Shown here: in pieces, positions 1-8,138 of the stretch | How the letters are laid out: each line of letters opens with the position of its first letter | How positions within the stretch are numbered: position 1 is the first letter of the stretch | Assembly (NCBI GenBank): GCA_025210515.1 | Contig: JAOARM010000010.1 | Span: forward strand, 124,001-188,000 | Origin: Vallitalea sp. | GTDB taxonomy: Bacteria > Bacillota > Clostridia > Lachnospirales > Vallitaleaceae | DNA length: 64,000 bases | Direction of reading: 5' to 3' | The notes under the pieces: model-generated | The model's database searches: none | The model's input: only the letters and a program-made list of their open reading frames with translations | Told to the model about the DNA's origin: nothing | Translations under genes and position numbers: made by a program

Positions 1-1032
1 TTTGAACCTGATTATAAAGAAAGAGTATGGGGAGGAACTTTATTAAAAGATAAAATGAATAAAAATATTCCTTATGAACATACAGGAGAAAGTTGGGAAG
101 TAGCATGTCATGATAATGGCGATTCTGTTATAAGTAACGGAGTGTTTAAAGGTAAAACATTAAAAAATATATTAAAAGACTACTCAAAAGAAATATTAGG
201 ATATGAGATGGCTAATAAAGATAAGTTCCCATTATTAATTAAATTTATAGATGCTAAAGATAAGCTTTCGGTACAAGTACACCCAGAAGATGAATATGCT
301 ATGAAAGTAGAAAATGGTGAGCTTGGTAAAAGTGAGGCATGGTACATACTAGATGCTAAGCCAGGTGCTAAGCTTATAGCAGGGCTAAAAGATAATGTTA
401 GCAAAGAAAATTTTGTAAAAGCGTTAGATGAAGGAAATCTTGAAGAAGTATTGAATGAGATTGAAGTAAAGGTAGGAGATGTTATTAATATTCCAGCAGG
501 TTTTGTACATGCTATAGAAGACGGAATACTACTAGCAGAAGTACAGCAAAACTCAGACACAACGTATAGAGTATATGACTGGAATAGAGTCGGACTTGAT
601 GGTAATATGAGAGAACTCCATATTGAGAAATCACTTGATGTCATTGATTTTCAAGGTAAACATTGCAAAGATGTTGCCAAAGGACTTAGTATAAAAAATG
701 GAGACAATGAGATAATCTATTATGTAGCTAATAAATATTTCTCTCTCGAAAAGGTTATATTAAAAGGTACAATGACTAGTAATACAAAAAATAAGTTCTG
801 TATTTATATGTGTGTAGCAGGTAGTGGAAAAGCTATATATAATAATACAGAATATGATTTTAAAATAGGTGACACATTTATGATGCCTGCATCTCTTTTA
901 GAGTATGAATTAAAAGGAGAAACACAATTGGTTAAAACTTATATACCTAATATTGAAGAAGATATTATTAAGATACTAGAAACTTACGGATATACTATAG
1001 ATGAGATTATGAAAAGAGTTAGAATAGGTTAA
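1..1032 (+). CDS. manA: Mannose-6-phosphate isomerase, class I (5' end outside window)
   Basis: Interconverts mannose 6-phosphate and fructose 6-phosphate in the cytoplasm, feeding mannose into glycolysis or supplying mannose for surface glycans. The reading frame is already open at base 1 and encodes the usual N-terminal ERVWGG-type motif, so the gene starts left of the window; the ATG at 55 is internal. Type I cupin features are visible: VQVHPEDEYA with zinc-ligand His/Glu positions, SEAWYIL, the IPAGFVHAI strand and the EVQQNSDTTYRVYDW segment. A second, degenerate cupin half follows. At least 343 residues are present, close to the usual 310-330 of the short Firmicute form. The cca gene follows 25 bp downstream, so the two may be cotranscribed. 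Confidence 0.9.
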   Translation, partial: FEPDYKERVWGGTLLKDKMNKNIPYEHTGESWEVACHDNGDSVISNGVFKGKTLKNILKDYSKEILGYEMANKDKFPLLIKFIDAKDKLSVQVHPEDEYAMKVENGELGKSEAWYILDAKPGAKLIAGLKDNVSKENFVKALDEGNLEEVLNEIEVKVGDVINIPAGFVHAIEDGILLAEVQQNSDTTYRVYDWNRVGLDGNMRELHIEKSLDVIDFQGKHCKDVAKGLSIKNGDNEIIYYVANKYFSLEKVILKGTMTSNTKNKFCIYMCVAGSGKAIYNNTEYDFKIGDTFMMPASLLEYELKGETQLVKTYIPNIEEDIIKILETYGYTIDEIMKRVRIG

Positions 1033-1057
1033 TGTAACTAAGAAGGACGGATTATTA

Positions 1058-2416
1058 ATGAGTGATATTAAGATAAAAATACCTAATTATGCAAAATATA
1101 TTATAGATAAGCTTAGTGAGAATGGTTATGAAGCTTATGTAGTTGGTGGATGTGTTAGAGATAGTTTAATTGGAAAAACACCTAATGATTGGGATATTAC
1201 AACATCTGCATTACCTCAACAAGTAAAGAAAATATTTACTAAAACTATTGACACAGGTTTAAAACATGGTACAGTTACTATACTTGTTGATAAAGAGCCT
1301 ATAGAAGTAACAACATATAGAATAGACGGCGAATATGAAGATAATAGAAGACCTAGAACTGTAGAATTTACAAGGAATTTAATTGAAGATCTAAAAAGAA
1401 GAGATTTTACAATTAATGCAATGGCATATAATGATAAAGATGGATTAATAGATGCATTTAATGGTCTTGAAGATTTGAAAAAAAGAGTTATTAAATGCGT
1501 TGGAAAGCCATGGGAGAGATTTAATGAAGATGCACTTAGAATGTTAAGAGCTATACGTTTTTCTGCTCAATTAGGTTATGACATAGATGATGAAACTAAT
1601 AATGCAATTAAAGAATGTTCGGCACTAATTCAAAATGTTAGTATGGAAAGAATACAGATTGAACTGAGTAAAACATTAATCTCACAAGAACCTGGTAAGT
1701 TTATGAAAATATATGAATGTGAATTAATGGAATATATTTTACCCGAATTTATTACATGTATAGGAAATTCTCAGAATCACCCATATCACAGCTATGATAT
1801 TCACGAGCATTTAATAAAGAGTGTTGAAGCCATAAAACCAGATAGAGCTCTAAGATGGACAATGCTACTTCACGATATTGGAAAACCTGAAACAAAAACT
1901 ACTGATGAAGAAGGAATTGATCATTTCTATGGACATATAGAATTAAGTGCAATGATGGCAAGCAATATCTTAAAAAGATTAAAATTTGATAATAAAACAA
2001 TTAATAAAGTTGTAAGGCTTATAAAAGTACATGATTATAGGATTAATAATTCACCTAAAACAATTCGTAAAGCAATTAAAAAAATAGGTGATGATTTATT
2101 TCTTGATTATTTATCAGTACAAAGAGCTGATATAATGGCTCAAAATATTAATAAGATGGATAGTAGATTACAAATGCTAGATAGTATAAGGAATCAATAT
2201 GATGAAATAAAAGCTTTGTCTCAATGTGTTTCTATTAAGGAACTTAAAGTCAATGGAAAAGACCTTATTGAAAATGGTATAAAAGAAGGAAAACAAATAG
2301 GCTATATCCTAAATGAATTATTAGATGTAGTAATTATAGACCCTGACAAAAATCAGAAAGAAACTTTATTGCAAATAGCAAATGATATAGTGAAAACTAG
2401 AAGCAAGGATTTATAA
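1058..2416 (+). CDS. cca: CCA-adding tRNA nucleotidyltransferase with HD domain
   Basis: Adds or repairs the 3'-CCA end of tRNAs without a template. The N-terminal class II nucleotidyltransferase head has GGCVRD (about residues 28-33) and the metal-binding DWDITTSA motif, followed by RRDFTINAMAYN and the neck motif with NEDALRMLRAIRF. A C-terminal HD module is present (LLHDIGKPETKT near 272). The length of 452 aa fits the Gram-positive CCA enzymes that carry an HD domain. The ATG at 1058 follows an AAGGACGG-like ribosome binding site. The gene sits 25 bp after manA and ends before a strong terminator. Whether it adds the whole CCA or only part cannot be told from sequence alone. Confidence 0.93.
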   Translation: MSDIKIKIPNYAKYIIDKLSENGYEAYVVGGCVRDSLIGKTPNDWDITTSALPQQVKKIFTKTIDTGLKHGTVTILVDKEPIEVTTYRIDGEYEDNRRPRTVEFTRNLIEDLKRRDFTINAMAYNDKDGLIDAFNGLEDLKKRVIKCVGKPWERFNEDALRMLRAIRFSAQLGYDIDDETNNAIKECSALIQNVSMERIQIELSKTLISQEPGKFMKIYECELMEYILPEFITCIGNSQNHPYHSYDIHEHLIKSVEAIKPDRALRWTMLLHDIGKPETKTTDEEGIDHFYGHIELSAMMASNILKRLKFDNKTINKVVRLIKVHDYRINNSPKTIRKAIKKIGDDLFLDYLSVQRADIMAQNINKMDSRLQMLDSIRNQYDEIKALSQCVSIKELKVNGKDLIENGIKEGKQIGYILNELLDVVIIDPDKNQKETLLQIANDIVKTRSKDL

Positions 2417-2457
2417 TAAAAAAGATTATAAAAATATAACTCTTATATAAATAGTAT

Positions 2458-2514
2458 AAACCACAATATGTATATGATTATTATAGTCATAATACTATAT
2501 ATTGTGGTTTTTTC
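2458..2514 (+). terminator. Intrinsic terminator after cca
   Basis: A perfect 12-bp stem (2458-2469 with 2499-2510) encloses a 29-nt loop and runs into a short T tract. It closes the manA-cca transcript. Confidence 0.8.
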
Positions 2515-2738
2515 TATTCGTATTTTTTTTCTATTAAAATAATTAATTTGGTGTCCTCATAAATATATGTGTAAGTACATATATTTAAAAGTAGTCAATT
2601 TTATATATATATGATTACTCCATAGATAATAAAGAATATATAGAATAAGTATGTATTGTTTATTGGATTAATCTATTAATTATTATATATTTAGCTATAT
2701 AAAATAAATACAGATATTGCTAAGTTTGGGGTGATTCG
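2515..2738. other. Intergenic region with two small hairpins
   Basis: This AT-rich stretch before the CotS-like gene has a perfect 10-bp hairpin (2561-2570 with 2577-2586) and a weaker 7-bp one with wobble pairs (2591-2597 with 2612-2618). No convincing sigma-A promoter was found. A sporulation-sigma promoter would be expected here, but I could not assign one. Confidence 0.3.
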
Positions 2739-3737
2739 ATGCTTGAGGAGTATAATAACATATTTGAACAGTTTGATGTAAAAGTGAAAAATGGATATAA
2801 GGGAAGAGGAGCATTCATATTAGATACTGATAAGGGATTAAAATTATTTAAAGAAATTAGAATGCATAGAGAAAAAATTAAATTTATGTATGAAATAGAA
2901 GAACATTTATATAATAAAGGTTTTCCTAATATTGATAGGATATGTTTATCTAACGAAAAAATACCTTATGTTGAAGATGAAGATACTATATATATAATGA
3001 AAAACTGGGTTAACGGAAGAGAAATATTTTTTAATGATGAAAGTGAAATATATAATTCTGTTAAGAATTTAGCGTTATTACATAAATGTGGAACTAATTT
3101 TGTTAATAATAATAGATACCAAAACTATATAAAATTAGGCACATTAGCAACCAAGTTAAGTAAACATAATGTTGAGTTAGTAAGAATAAGAAATAAAATA
3201 AGGAAGCTTGGCAAATGGTCAGAATTTGATATTTGCTTTTTAAGCAGTTTTAATTATTATCATGATAAGGCAATAGAAGCTCTTTCACTTATAGAAGAAT
3301 CCAATTATTATAATTTAGTAGATAAGTACCTCAAGGAGAATGTCATTACTCATGGTCAATATATACATCATAATATTATAGTAAGTAATAGGAAACTTCA
3401 TACAATGAATTTTGAGTATTGTAATATTGATTTACCAGTCATTGATTTATATAGGTTACTAAGAAAAGTATTAGAAAAAAACGATTGGGATGCTAAGATG
3501 GGGCTTAATACTATTGAAAAATATAATAGTATATATACACTAAGTGAAGATGAATTAAATATATTATTGTATTTATTAATGTATCCAGAAAAATTTTGGA
3601 AAATAAGTAATTATTATTTTAATCTAAATAGAGCTTGGAAACCAAAACAAAGCTTAATAAAACTTAACAAATTAATAGCTCAGAAAGAGAAAAAAGAAAG
3701 GTTTATTATGGAACTGAAAAATAATTTGTCTACATAA
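2739..3737 (+). CDS. CotS-like spore coat protein (aminoglycoside-phosphotransferase fold, likely pseudokinase)
   Basis: Resembles the CotS/YtaA family, spore-coat-associated proteins with a kinase-like fold found throughout spore-forming Firmicutes. The ATG at 2739 has a GGGGTG ribosome binding site. Visible features are an N-lobe with RGAFILDTDKGLKLFKE, the LALLHKCG helix and a C-lobe ending in DLPVIDLYRLLRK, which matches the family's DLPxxDLxRxLR signature. The catalytic-loop signature normally reads HGDxxxxN, but here it is HGQYIHHN. The metal-binding position, usually DF, reads MNFEYCN. Both acidic catalytic residues therefore appear lost, which suggests a structural rather than enzymatic role. 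The gene stands alone between terminators. The family call is fairly sure; expression in the mother cell is inferred from the family. Confidence 0.75.
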   Translation: MLEEYNNIFEQFDVKVKNGYKGRGAFILDTDKGLKLFKEIRMHREKIKFMYEIEEHLYNKGFPNIDRICLSNEKIPYVEDEDTIYIMKNWVNGREIFFNDESEIYNSVKNLALLHKCGTNFVNNNRYQNYIKLGTLATKLSKHNVELVRIRNKIRKLGKWSEFDICFLSSFNYYHDKAIEALSLIEESNYYNLVDKYLKENVITHGQYIHHNIIVSNRKLHTMNFEYCNIDLPVIDLYRLLRKVLEKNDWDAKMGLNTIEKYNSIYTLSEDELNILLYLLMYPEKFWKISNYYFNLNRAWKPKQSLIKLNKLIAQKEKKERFIMELKNNLST

Positions 3738-3750
3738 TAAAAACAATATG

Positions 3751-3793
3751 GATTATATATGTTTATATTATTTTAAATATATATAATCTTTTT
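3751..3793 (+). terminator. Terminator after the cotS-like gene
   Basis: A perfect 10-bp AT-rich stem (3751-3760 with 3779-3788) is followed by five T residues. Confidence 0.65.
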
Positions 3794-3907
3794 GTTGTTA
3801 ATTAATATATTATAATTGATAATGTAATATAAAACAATTAAATGCGTTAAATTATAAAAATACAATGTATTAAGTAATAATTAAATTATAAATTATGCAA
3901 AATGATA

Positions 3908-3936
3908 TTGACTTATATAAGCTATGGTGATAGAAT
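3908..3936 (+). promoter_or_regulatory. Sigma-A promoter of the riboswitch leader
   Basis: TTGACT at 3908-3913 and TAGAAT at 3931-3936 are separated by exactly 17 bp. The predicted start, around 3943, lies just upstream of the c-di-GMP riboswitch, so the aptamer would be the first thing transcribed. Confidence 0.7.
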
Positions 3937-3954
3937 TTATCTGTATATAATTGG

Positions 3955-4047
3955 AAAATATAAATTATGGCAAACTTATTGAAAAATAAGGACGCAAAGT
4001 TTGAAGTCTAAGGCATTTTGCTATGATAGTTCGACTGCTGTTAATTC
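3955..4047 (+). ncRNA. Cyclic-di-GMP-I (GEMM-I) riboswitch
   Basis: The aptamer is recognised from its conserved core: ATGGCAAAC, a P2 hairpin CTTATT-GAAA-AATAAG capped by a GAAA tetraloop, GACGCAAAG, GTCTAAGG, and CTATGATAG leading into the 3' receptor strand. The closing stem P1 pairs 3963-3972 with 4036-4046. It senses the second messenger cyclic di-GMP. The 3' strand of P1 is also the 5' arm of the terminator at 4035-4072. Ligand-stabilised P1 should therefore prevent termination and turn on the surface-protein gene at 4190. The aptamer identity is seen in sequence; the ON direction is inferred from the overlap. Confidence 0.92.
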
Positions 4048-4072
4048 AATTGAATTAAACAGCAGTTTTTTT
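4035..4072 (+). terminator. Riboswitch expression-platform terminator
   Basis: The stem pairs 4035-4047 with 4052-4065, with one bulged A, and is followed by seven T residues. Its 5' arm overlaps the 3' strand of riboswitch P1, making the two structures mutually exclusive. Confidence 0.85.
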
Positions 4073-4189
4073 ATTTCGACATAATTCTACGATTAAGTGA
4101 TTGTTAAGGTTAACCACGTTCCAAAAAAAGCGAGGCTGAAAAAAGAGCACTTACCTCTAGAATAAAGTAAGAAATAAAATTAATATGAG

Positions 4190-7100
4190 GTGATTACTAT
4201 TAGTAGTAAAAAATTATTTAGAACAGTTATGATAGTTATATTTACTTGTGTATATCTTTCGGGTAATATGATTATGGTGTTAGCAAAAGAAAATATAGCA
4301 ATAGACCAAAATCAGCAAATAACACCTGTGCAAGAATCGGGAACAGTAGAAGAGAAACTAGTAGTGGAAGAAGAGAAGCCAGTAGTAGAAGAAGATAAGC
4401 CAGTAGTAGAAGAAGATAAGCCAGTAGTAGAAGAAGATAAGCCAGTAATAGAAGAAGAGAAGCCAGTAGTAGAGGAAGAAAAGCCAGTAGTAGAAAAAGA
4501 TAAGCCAGTAATAGAAAAAGAGAAACAAGTAGAAGAATTAGAAAGTACTGAAAATATCATGGAAACTAGGTGTAGTTCTCCTACAGTAATCTTAGACGTG
4601 ACCCCATCGTCTTATGAAGTAGTAAAAGGAGAAGAAGTTACATTCACCATAACTATTGCTAAAGAAAATGGATATCAATATAAAAATATATGTATTACTG
4701 ATAATGTTGGATTTACCCAAGACGATATTAAACTTGGTATAGGAGTCTTTATTCCTAATAATAGGACATACACTACTAGTTGTATAGTTGATAAATTTCC
4801 TTTTGTATATAATGTAGATGTAACAGGTAAATATATTGGTTGGGGACTAGAAGATCTAGAACCTGCTTATGCAAGTGTTACTATAAATGAAAAAATAATA
4901 CCTGTAACAAGTATTACGTTAGATAAAGAAGACATGAATTTAAAACCAAAAAAACAAGTACAAATAAATGCAACTATATTACCATCAAATGCTACCAATC
5001 AAGAGATAATATGGAGTACCAACAACAAAGATGTAGCAAATGTTGATGAAAATGGTGTGGTTATTGCTGTAAAAGCAGGAAATGCCATAATAACAGGTAG
5101 AAGCAAGGAAAATAGTAGTGTTATGACTACATGTAATATAACAGTAGTAGATGAAAAGATATTTAAAATAGAAGCACATTTAATCGATAAAGATGGAAAT
5201 GAAATAGATACAGATATTAATAATTTTGCTGTCATTGAAGAAAATGGAATTAAGGATGAAAGTGGTAGGTATGTATTCGACTCAGAGATTAAGATTAATG
5301 CTTACTCTAAACACGGATGCCAGTTCAATCGAATCGAAGGTGCAGATGAAGTAGATTACAATAAAGCAACACTAATTTTTAACGAAAGTAAAACAATTCA
5401 TATATACTACGATAAAAAAGATGAAATATATGGTATGCCTTATTATGCTATTGATGGGACATTTTACGGAAATAGTGGAGAAAATAAAGATGATAAGCTA
5501 GAAGGAAATATGAAATTTTATGACAATAAAACGAAATCTTATATATCAGGACCGCTTAATATAGATGCAACTCCAGGTGAATTAATTAATATAAAATTCA
5601 AGTTGTTTTGCACTGATGGAGATAATAGATTTAATGGGCTTAATGAAGTTGATGTATATGTAAATAGTGATAAGAAATATAAAGATTTATATAATATTGA
5701 TGAAAATGGAAAAGAAAGAGAATATCTAATCAAAATTCCAGCACTTGAAGAAAAATATTATGTTAATCCTACGACTTTGGAATACCAATTTCATATGGTG
5801 GATAGATATGCATCAACATATGCTCATATTATAGATACTGCCTTAGTGAATGTTAATTTAACAGGCATTCCTAATTATTATACAATTGATACAAATGCAA
5901 TAAATGGAGTAATAACTATGGAAGGGCAAGTAGAAGCTCCACAAGTGGTTAAAGACGCACTTAATAAAGAGAATGTATATATAGCAAATAAAATACCTAT
6001 TACATTTACTGCACAGCCATCAAGTTCTAACTATGATGAGTCTTCATTAATCTGGAATGTAGCAGGGATAGATAAAGATAGCTATAGCATTAATGATAAT
6101 AAGTTAATAATTAATAATTTTACAGCTAATGTAACAGTAAGTGTAACTTATGCTATAAAACAATTCACAACAACTGTTCAATCTACTATGGGTGGGATGG
6201 CATACATTAAAAATATGAGTGGTAATACTATAGATTCACCAGCTAAATCAGATATTAATACTCAATTAAAATTAGTTGCAAGTAATAATAAAGGTTATAC
6301 ATTTGATAGTTGGACAGCAAAAGATTCTTCTAATAATATTATTGATTTAGGCGATAAAGGGAAGTTAACAACATTAGATATTGTAGTAACAGATAACATT
6401 ACTTATACAGCTAACTTTCATATAGGAACTTACAATATTCAATTTCATCCCAAAATATATGTAGTGGGAGAAGATGGTAAAGTCAGAATATCAAAAAATC
6501 CAGAAGCAATCGGTAAAGTTAACTTTAGATATGATAATGAGTCAGAACCATTTCTAACTATGAATAAAGGAAAAGAAACAAAGAAAATTGAAGATAATAA
6601 GAAAATATGGATTGAAGCTGTACCAACTAAAGATTATAAATTTGTTAAGTGGAAAAAATTAGGATATCAACAAGGAAATCCTATTAAAGATAATCCTAGA
6701 TATGTATTAGTAGGAGAATCAGTAGATATATATAATGTATTGCCAAAACCTGTTTTTGAACGCAAAAATGATTATGGTGTAACATATGATTATGATGCAG
6801 AAGCAATTAATCTTACAAGTATAACACAGTATAAAGAAGGAGATAAATGCGATTTTTCATTATCACCTATCCCTAATGAAGGACTACTAAAAAGTATCAT
6901 TATATATAAAATGTCAAATGACAAAGATGGAAAAGAAGTAAAAGAAAAAATAAAAGAGATAACAATTGACAATGAACAAACATTCCCGTTTTCATATATA
7001 ATTACAGAAGCTATAGATGCTAATTACTATGTAAAAATAAATTCAGATAGAATATATACAATTTCAGCAGAAGTTCTACCAGAAGACAGCACAAGAGGTA

Positions 7101-7846
7101 ATATAACAATAAACAAAGAAAACAATCAATATATAGCTGGTGAAAAAGTTATAATAACGGCAAATACAAGAGGAAATAATAATTTTGTTGAATGGTTAAC
7201 ATATAATGAAGTTACCAAAGAGTATGATAGGTATTCTAATTCTAATCCTATTGAATTTGAAGCAAAATCTAATTTGAAACTATATGCAAACTTTAAGGAA
7301 TATATACCATATATACCACCAACTTATACGCCTACTATAACTAAATATAAGTTATCTATTGAAGTAGAAGGAGGAGGCAGTGTAAGTCCCAATAGAGGAA
7401 CATATAATAGAAATACTAATGTTTCGTTAACTGTAAACCCAAATGAAGGCTGGAAATTTGATAAATGGATAGGAGATACGGATTTACTAGTATCTAGTAA
7501 CATTATTAAGATGTCACATAATGCTTCAATAACAGCTGTGTTCAAAAAAATTAAAGAAGAAAAAGAAATCAAAGAAGAATCTAAAGAAGAGATAGAAGAT
7601 CGAGAAATAGAAGATGAAGAAATACCACAAGGTGCTCCTGCAGAAGGAAATGAAAGGGAACTTCAACAACCAGATGTAATAGAAGGTGGTAAGATAGATG
7701 AGTTAATTATAATTGATGAAGAAGTGCCACAAGGTTTGGCTAAAGAACTGCCTCGTACAGGGCAAAACATGGCTAATGAATTATTATATTTTCTTGGAGC
7801 CATGTGTAGTGGGCTAGGTTTGAAGATAAGAAAAAAGAAAAAATAA
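4190..7846 (+). CDS. LPXTG-anchored surface protein with Big_2 and InlB-type repeats
   Basis: A predicted wall-anchored adhesin-like protein of 1218 aa. It has a signal peptide (about residues 1-33), then an acidic stretch of about seven KPVVEED-like heptads (about 56-109). A bacterial Ig-like group 2 domain lies at about 238-320 (ITLDKEDMNL to ITGRSKENSS). Divergent InlB B-repeat-like segments (YTFDSWTAKD..YTANF; WKFDKWIGD..ITAVF) lie near 694-745 and 1051-1120. The C-terminus has a sortase motif LPRTG (1187-1191), a hydrophobic span and KKKK. The start is odd: the GTG at 4190 lies inside the GAGGTG ribosome binding site, whereas an in-frame ATT at 4199 has ideal spacing. Expression is predicted to need c-di-GMP through the upstream riboswitch. 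The ligand or host surface is unknown. Confidence 0.85.
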   Translation: MITISSKKLFRTVMIVIFTCVYLSGNMIMVLAKENIAIDQNQQITPVQESGTVEEKLVVEEEKPVVEEDKPVVEEDKPVVEEDKPVIEEEKPVVEEEKPVVEKDKPVIEKEKQVEELESTENIMETRCSSPTVILDVTPSSYEVVKGEEVTFTITIAKENGYQYKNICITDNVGFTQDDIKLGIGVFIPNNRTYTTSCIVDKFPFVYNVDVTGKYIGWGLEDLEPAYASVTINEKIIPVTSITLDKEDMNLKPKKQVQINATILPSNATNQEIIWSTNNKDVANVDENGVVIAVKAGNAIITGRSKENSSVMTTCNITVVDEKIFKIEAHLIDKDGNEIDTDINNFAVIEENGIKDESGRYVFDSEIKINAYSKHGCQFNRIEGADEVDYNKATLIFNESKTIHIYYDKKDEIYGMPYYAIDGTFYGNSGENKDDKLEGNMKFYDNKTKSYISGPLNIDATPGELINIKFKLFCTDGDNRFNGLNEVDVYVNSDKKYKDLYNIDENGKEREYLIKIPALEEKYYVNPTTLEYQFHMVDRYASTYAHIIDTALVNVNLTGIPNYYTIDTNAINGVITMEGQVEAPQVVKDALNKENVYIANKIPITFTAQPSSSNYDESSLIWNVAGIDKDSYSINDNKLIINNFTANVTVSVTYAIKQFTTTVQSTMGGMAYIKNMSGNTIDSPAKSDINTQLKLVASNNKGYTFDSWTAKDSSNNIIDLGDKGKLTTLDIVVTDNITYTANFHIGTYNIQFHPKIYVVGEDGKVRISKNPEAIGKVNFRYDNESEPFLTMNKGKETKKIEDNKKIWIEAVPTKDYKFVKWKKLGYQQGNPIKDNPRYVLVGESVDIYNVLPKPVFERKNDYGVTYDYDAEAINLTSITQYKEGDKCDFSLSPIPNEGLLKSIIIYKMSNDKDGKEVKEKIKEITIDNEQTFPFSYIITEAIDANYYVKINSDRIYTISAEVLPEDSTRGNITINKENNQYIAGEKVIITANTRGNNNFVEWLTYNEVTKEYDRYSNSNPIEFEAKSNLKLYANFKEYIPYIPPTYTPTITKYKLSIEVEGGGSVSPNRGTYNRNTNVSLTVNPNEGWKFDKWIGDTDLLVSSNIIKMSHNASITAVFKKIKEEKEIKEESKEEIEDREIEDEEIPQGAPAEGNERELQQPDVIEGGKIDELIIIDEEVPQGLAKELPRTGQNMANELLYFLGAMCSGLGLKIRKKKK
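4356..4515 (+). repeat. Tandem 21-bp repeats encoding KPVVEED heptads
   Basis: About seven imperfect 21-bp units, each containing AAGCCAGTAGTAGAAGAAGA, lie just after the signal-peptide region. The unit length is a multiple of three, so copy changes would alter the length of the acidic stalk without a frameshift. Confidence 0.8.
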
Positions 7847-7851
7847 TATAA

Positions 7852-7950
7852 AAAGATAGACTAGATTTAGCTAGGAATACCTTTAAACACCTGTTTAAAG
7901 GTATGCGCCATGTTGTAATGGTTGCTTATTGCTAAAACTAGTCTATCTTT
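7852..7950 (+). other. Y-shaped (three-way junction) inverted-repeat element, possible terminator
   Basis: A 20-position outer stem (7852-7871 with 7931-7950, a single A-A mismatch) encloses two hairpins. One is a perfect 12-bp stem with a 4-nt loop (7877-7888 with 7893-7904). The other is small (7905-7925). The element begins 6 bp after the LPXTG gene stop. It lacks a long T tract, so it is not a standard terminator. It could be a processed 3' end, a structured RNA or a remnant of a small palindromic mobile element. Confidence 0.6.
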
Positions 7951-8138
7951 CTATATATTGATATTAAAAATGAATTATGAGACAGTTCTTTTCATTGTTT
8001 TATAGACAAGTATTGTTTTTTTACAAAATATATATAAAATATAAGTATACACTTATGTGTGTTATGTAGATGATTTTGTAGTAATATATACATTATATCT
8101 CAATAGTGTATATATTATTTAGTAAATGGAGAATAATC

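Noticed and set aside
4073..4189. Second riboswitch between the c-di-GMP terminator and the surface gene
   Set aside because: Contains GGTTAACC and a GAGG/CCTC pairing possibility, but no known aptamer consensus could be matched.
4356..4515. CRISPR-like array
   Set aside because: The repeats are contiguous 21-bp coding units without spacers.
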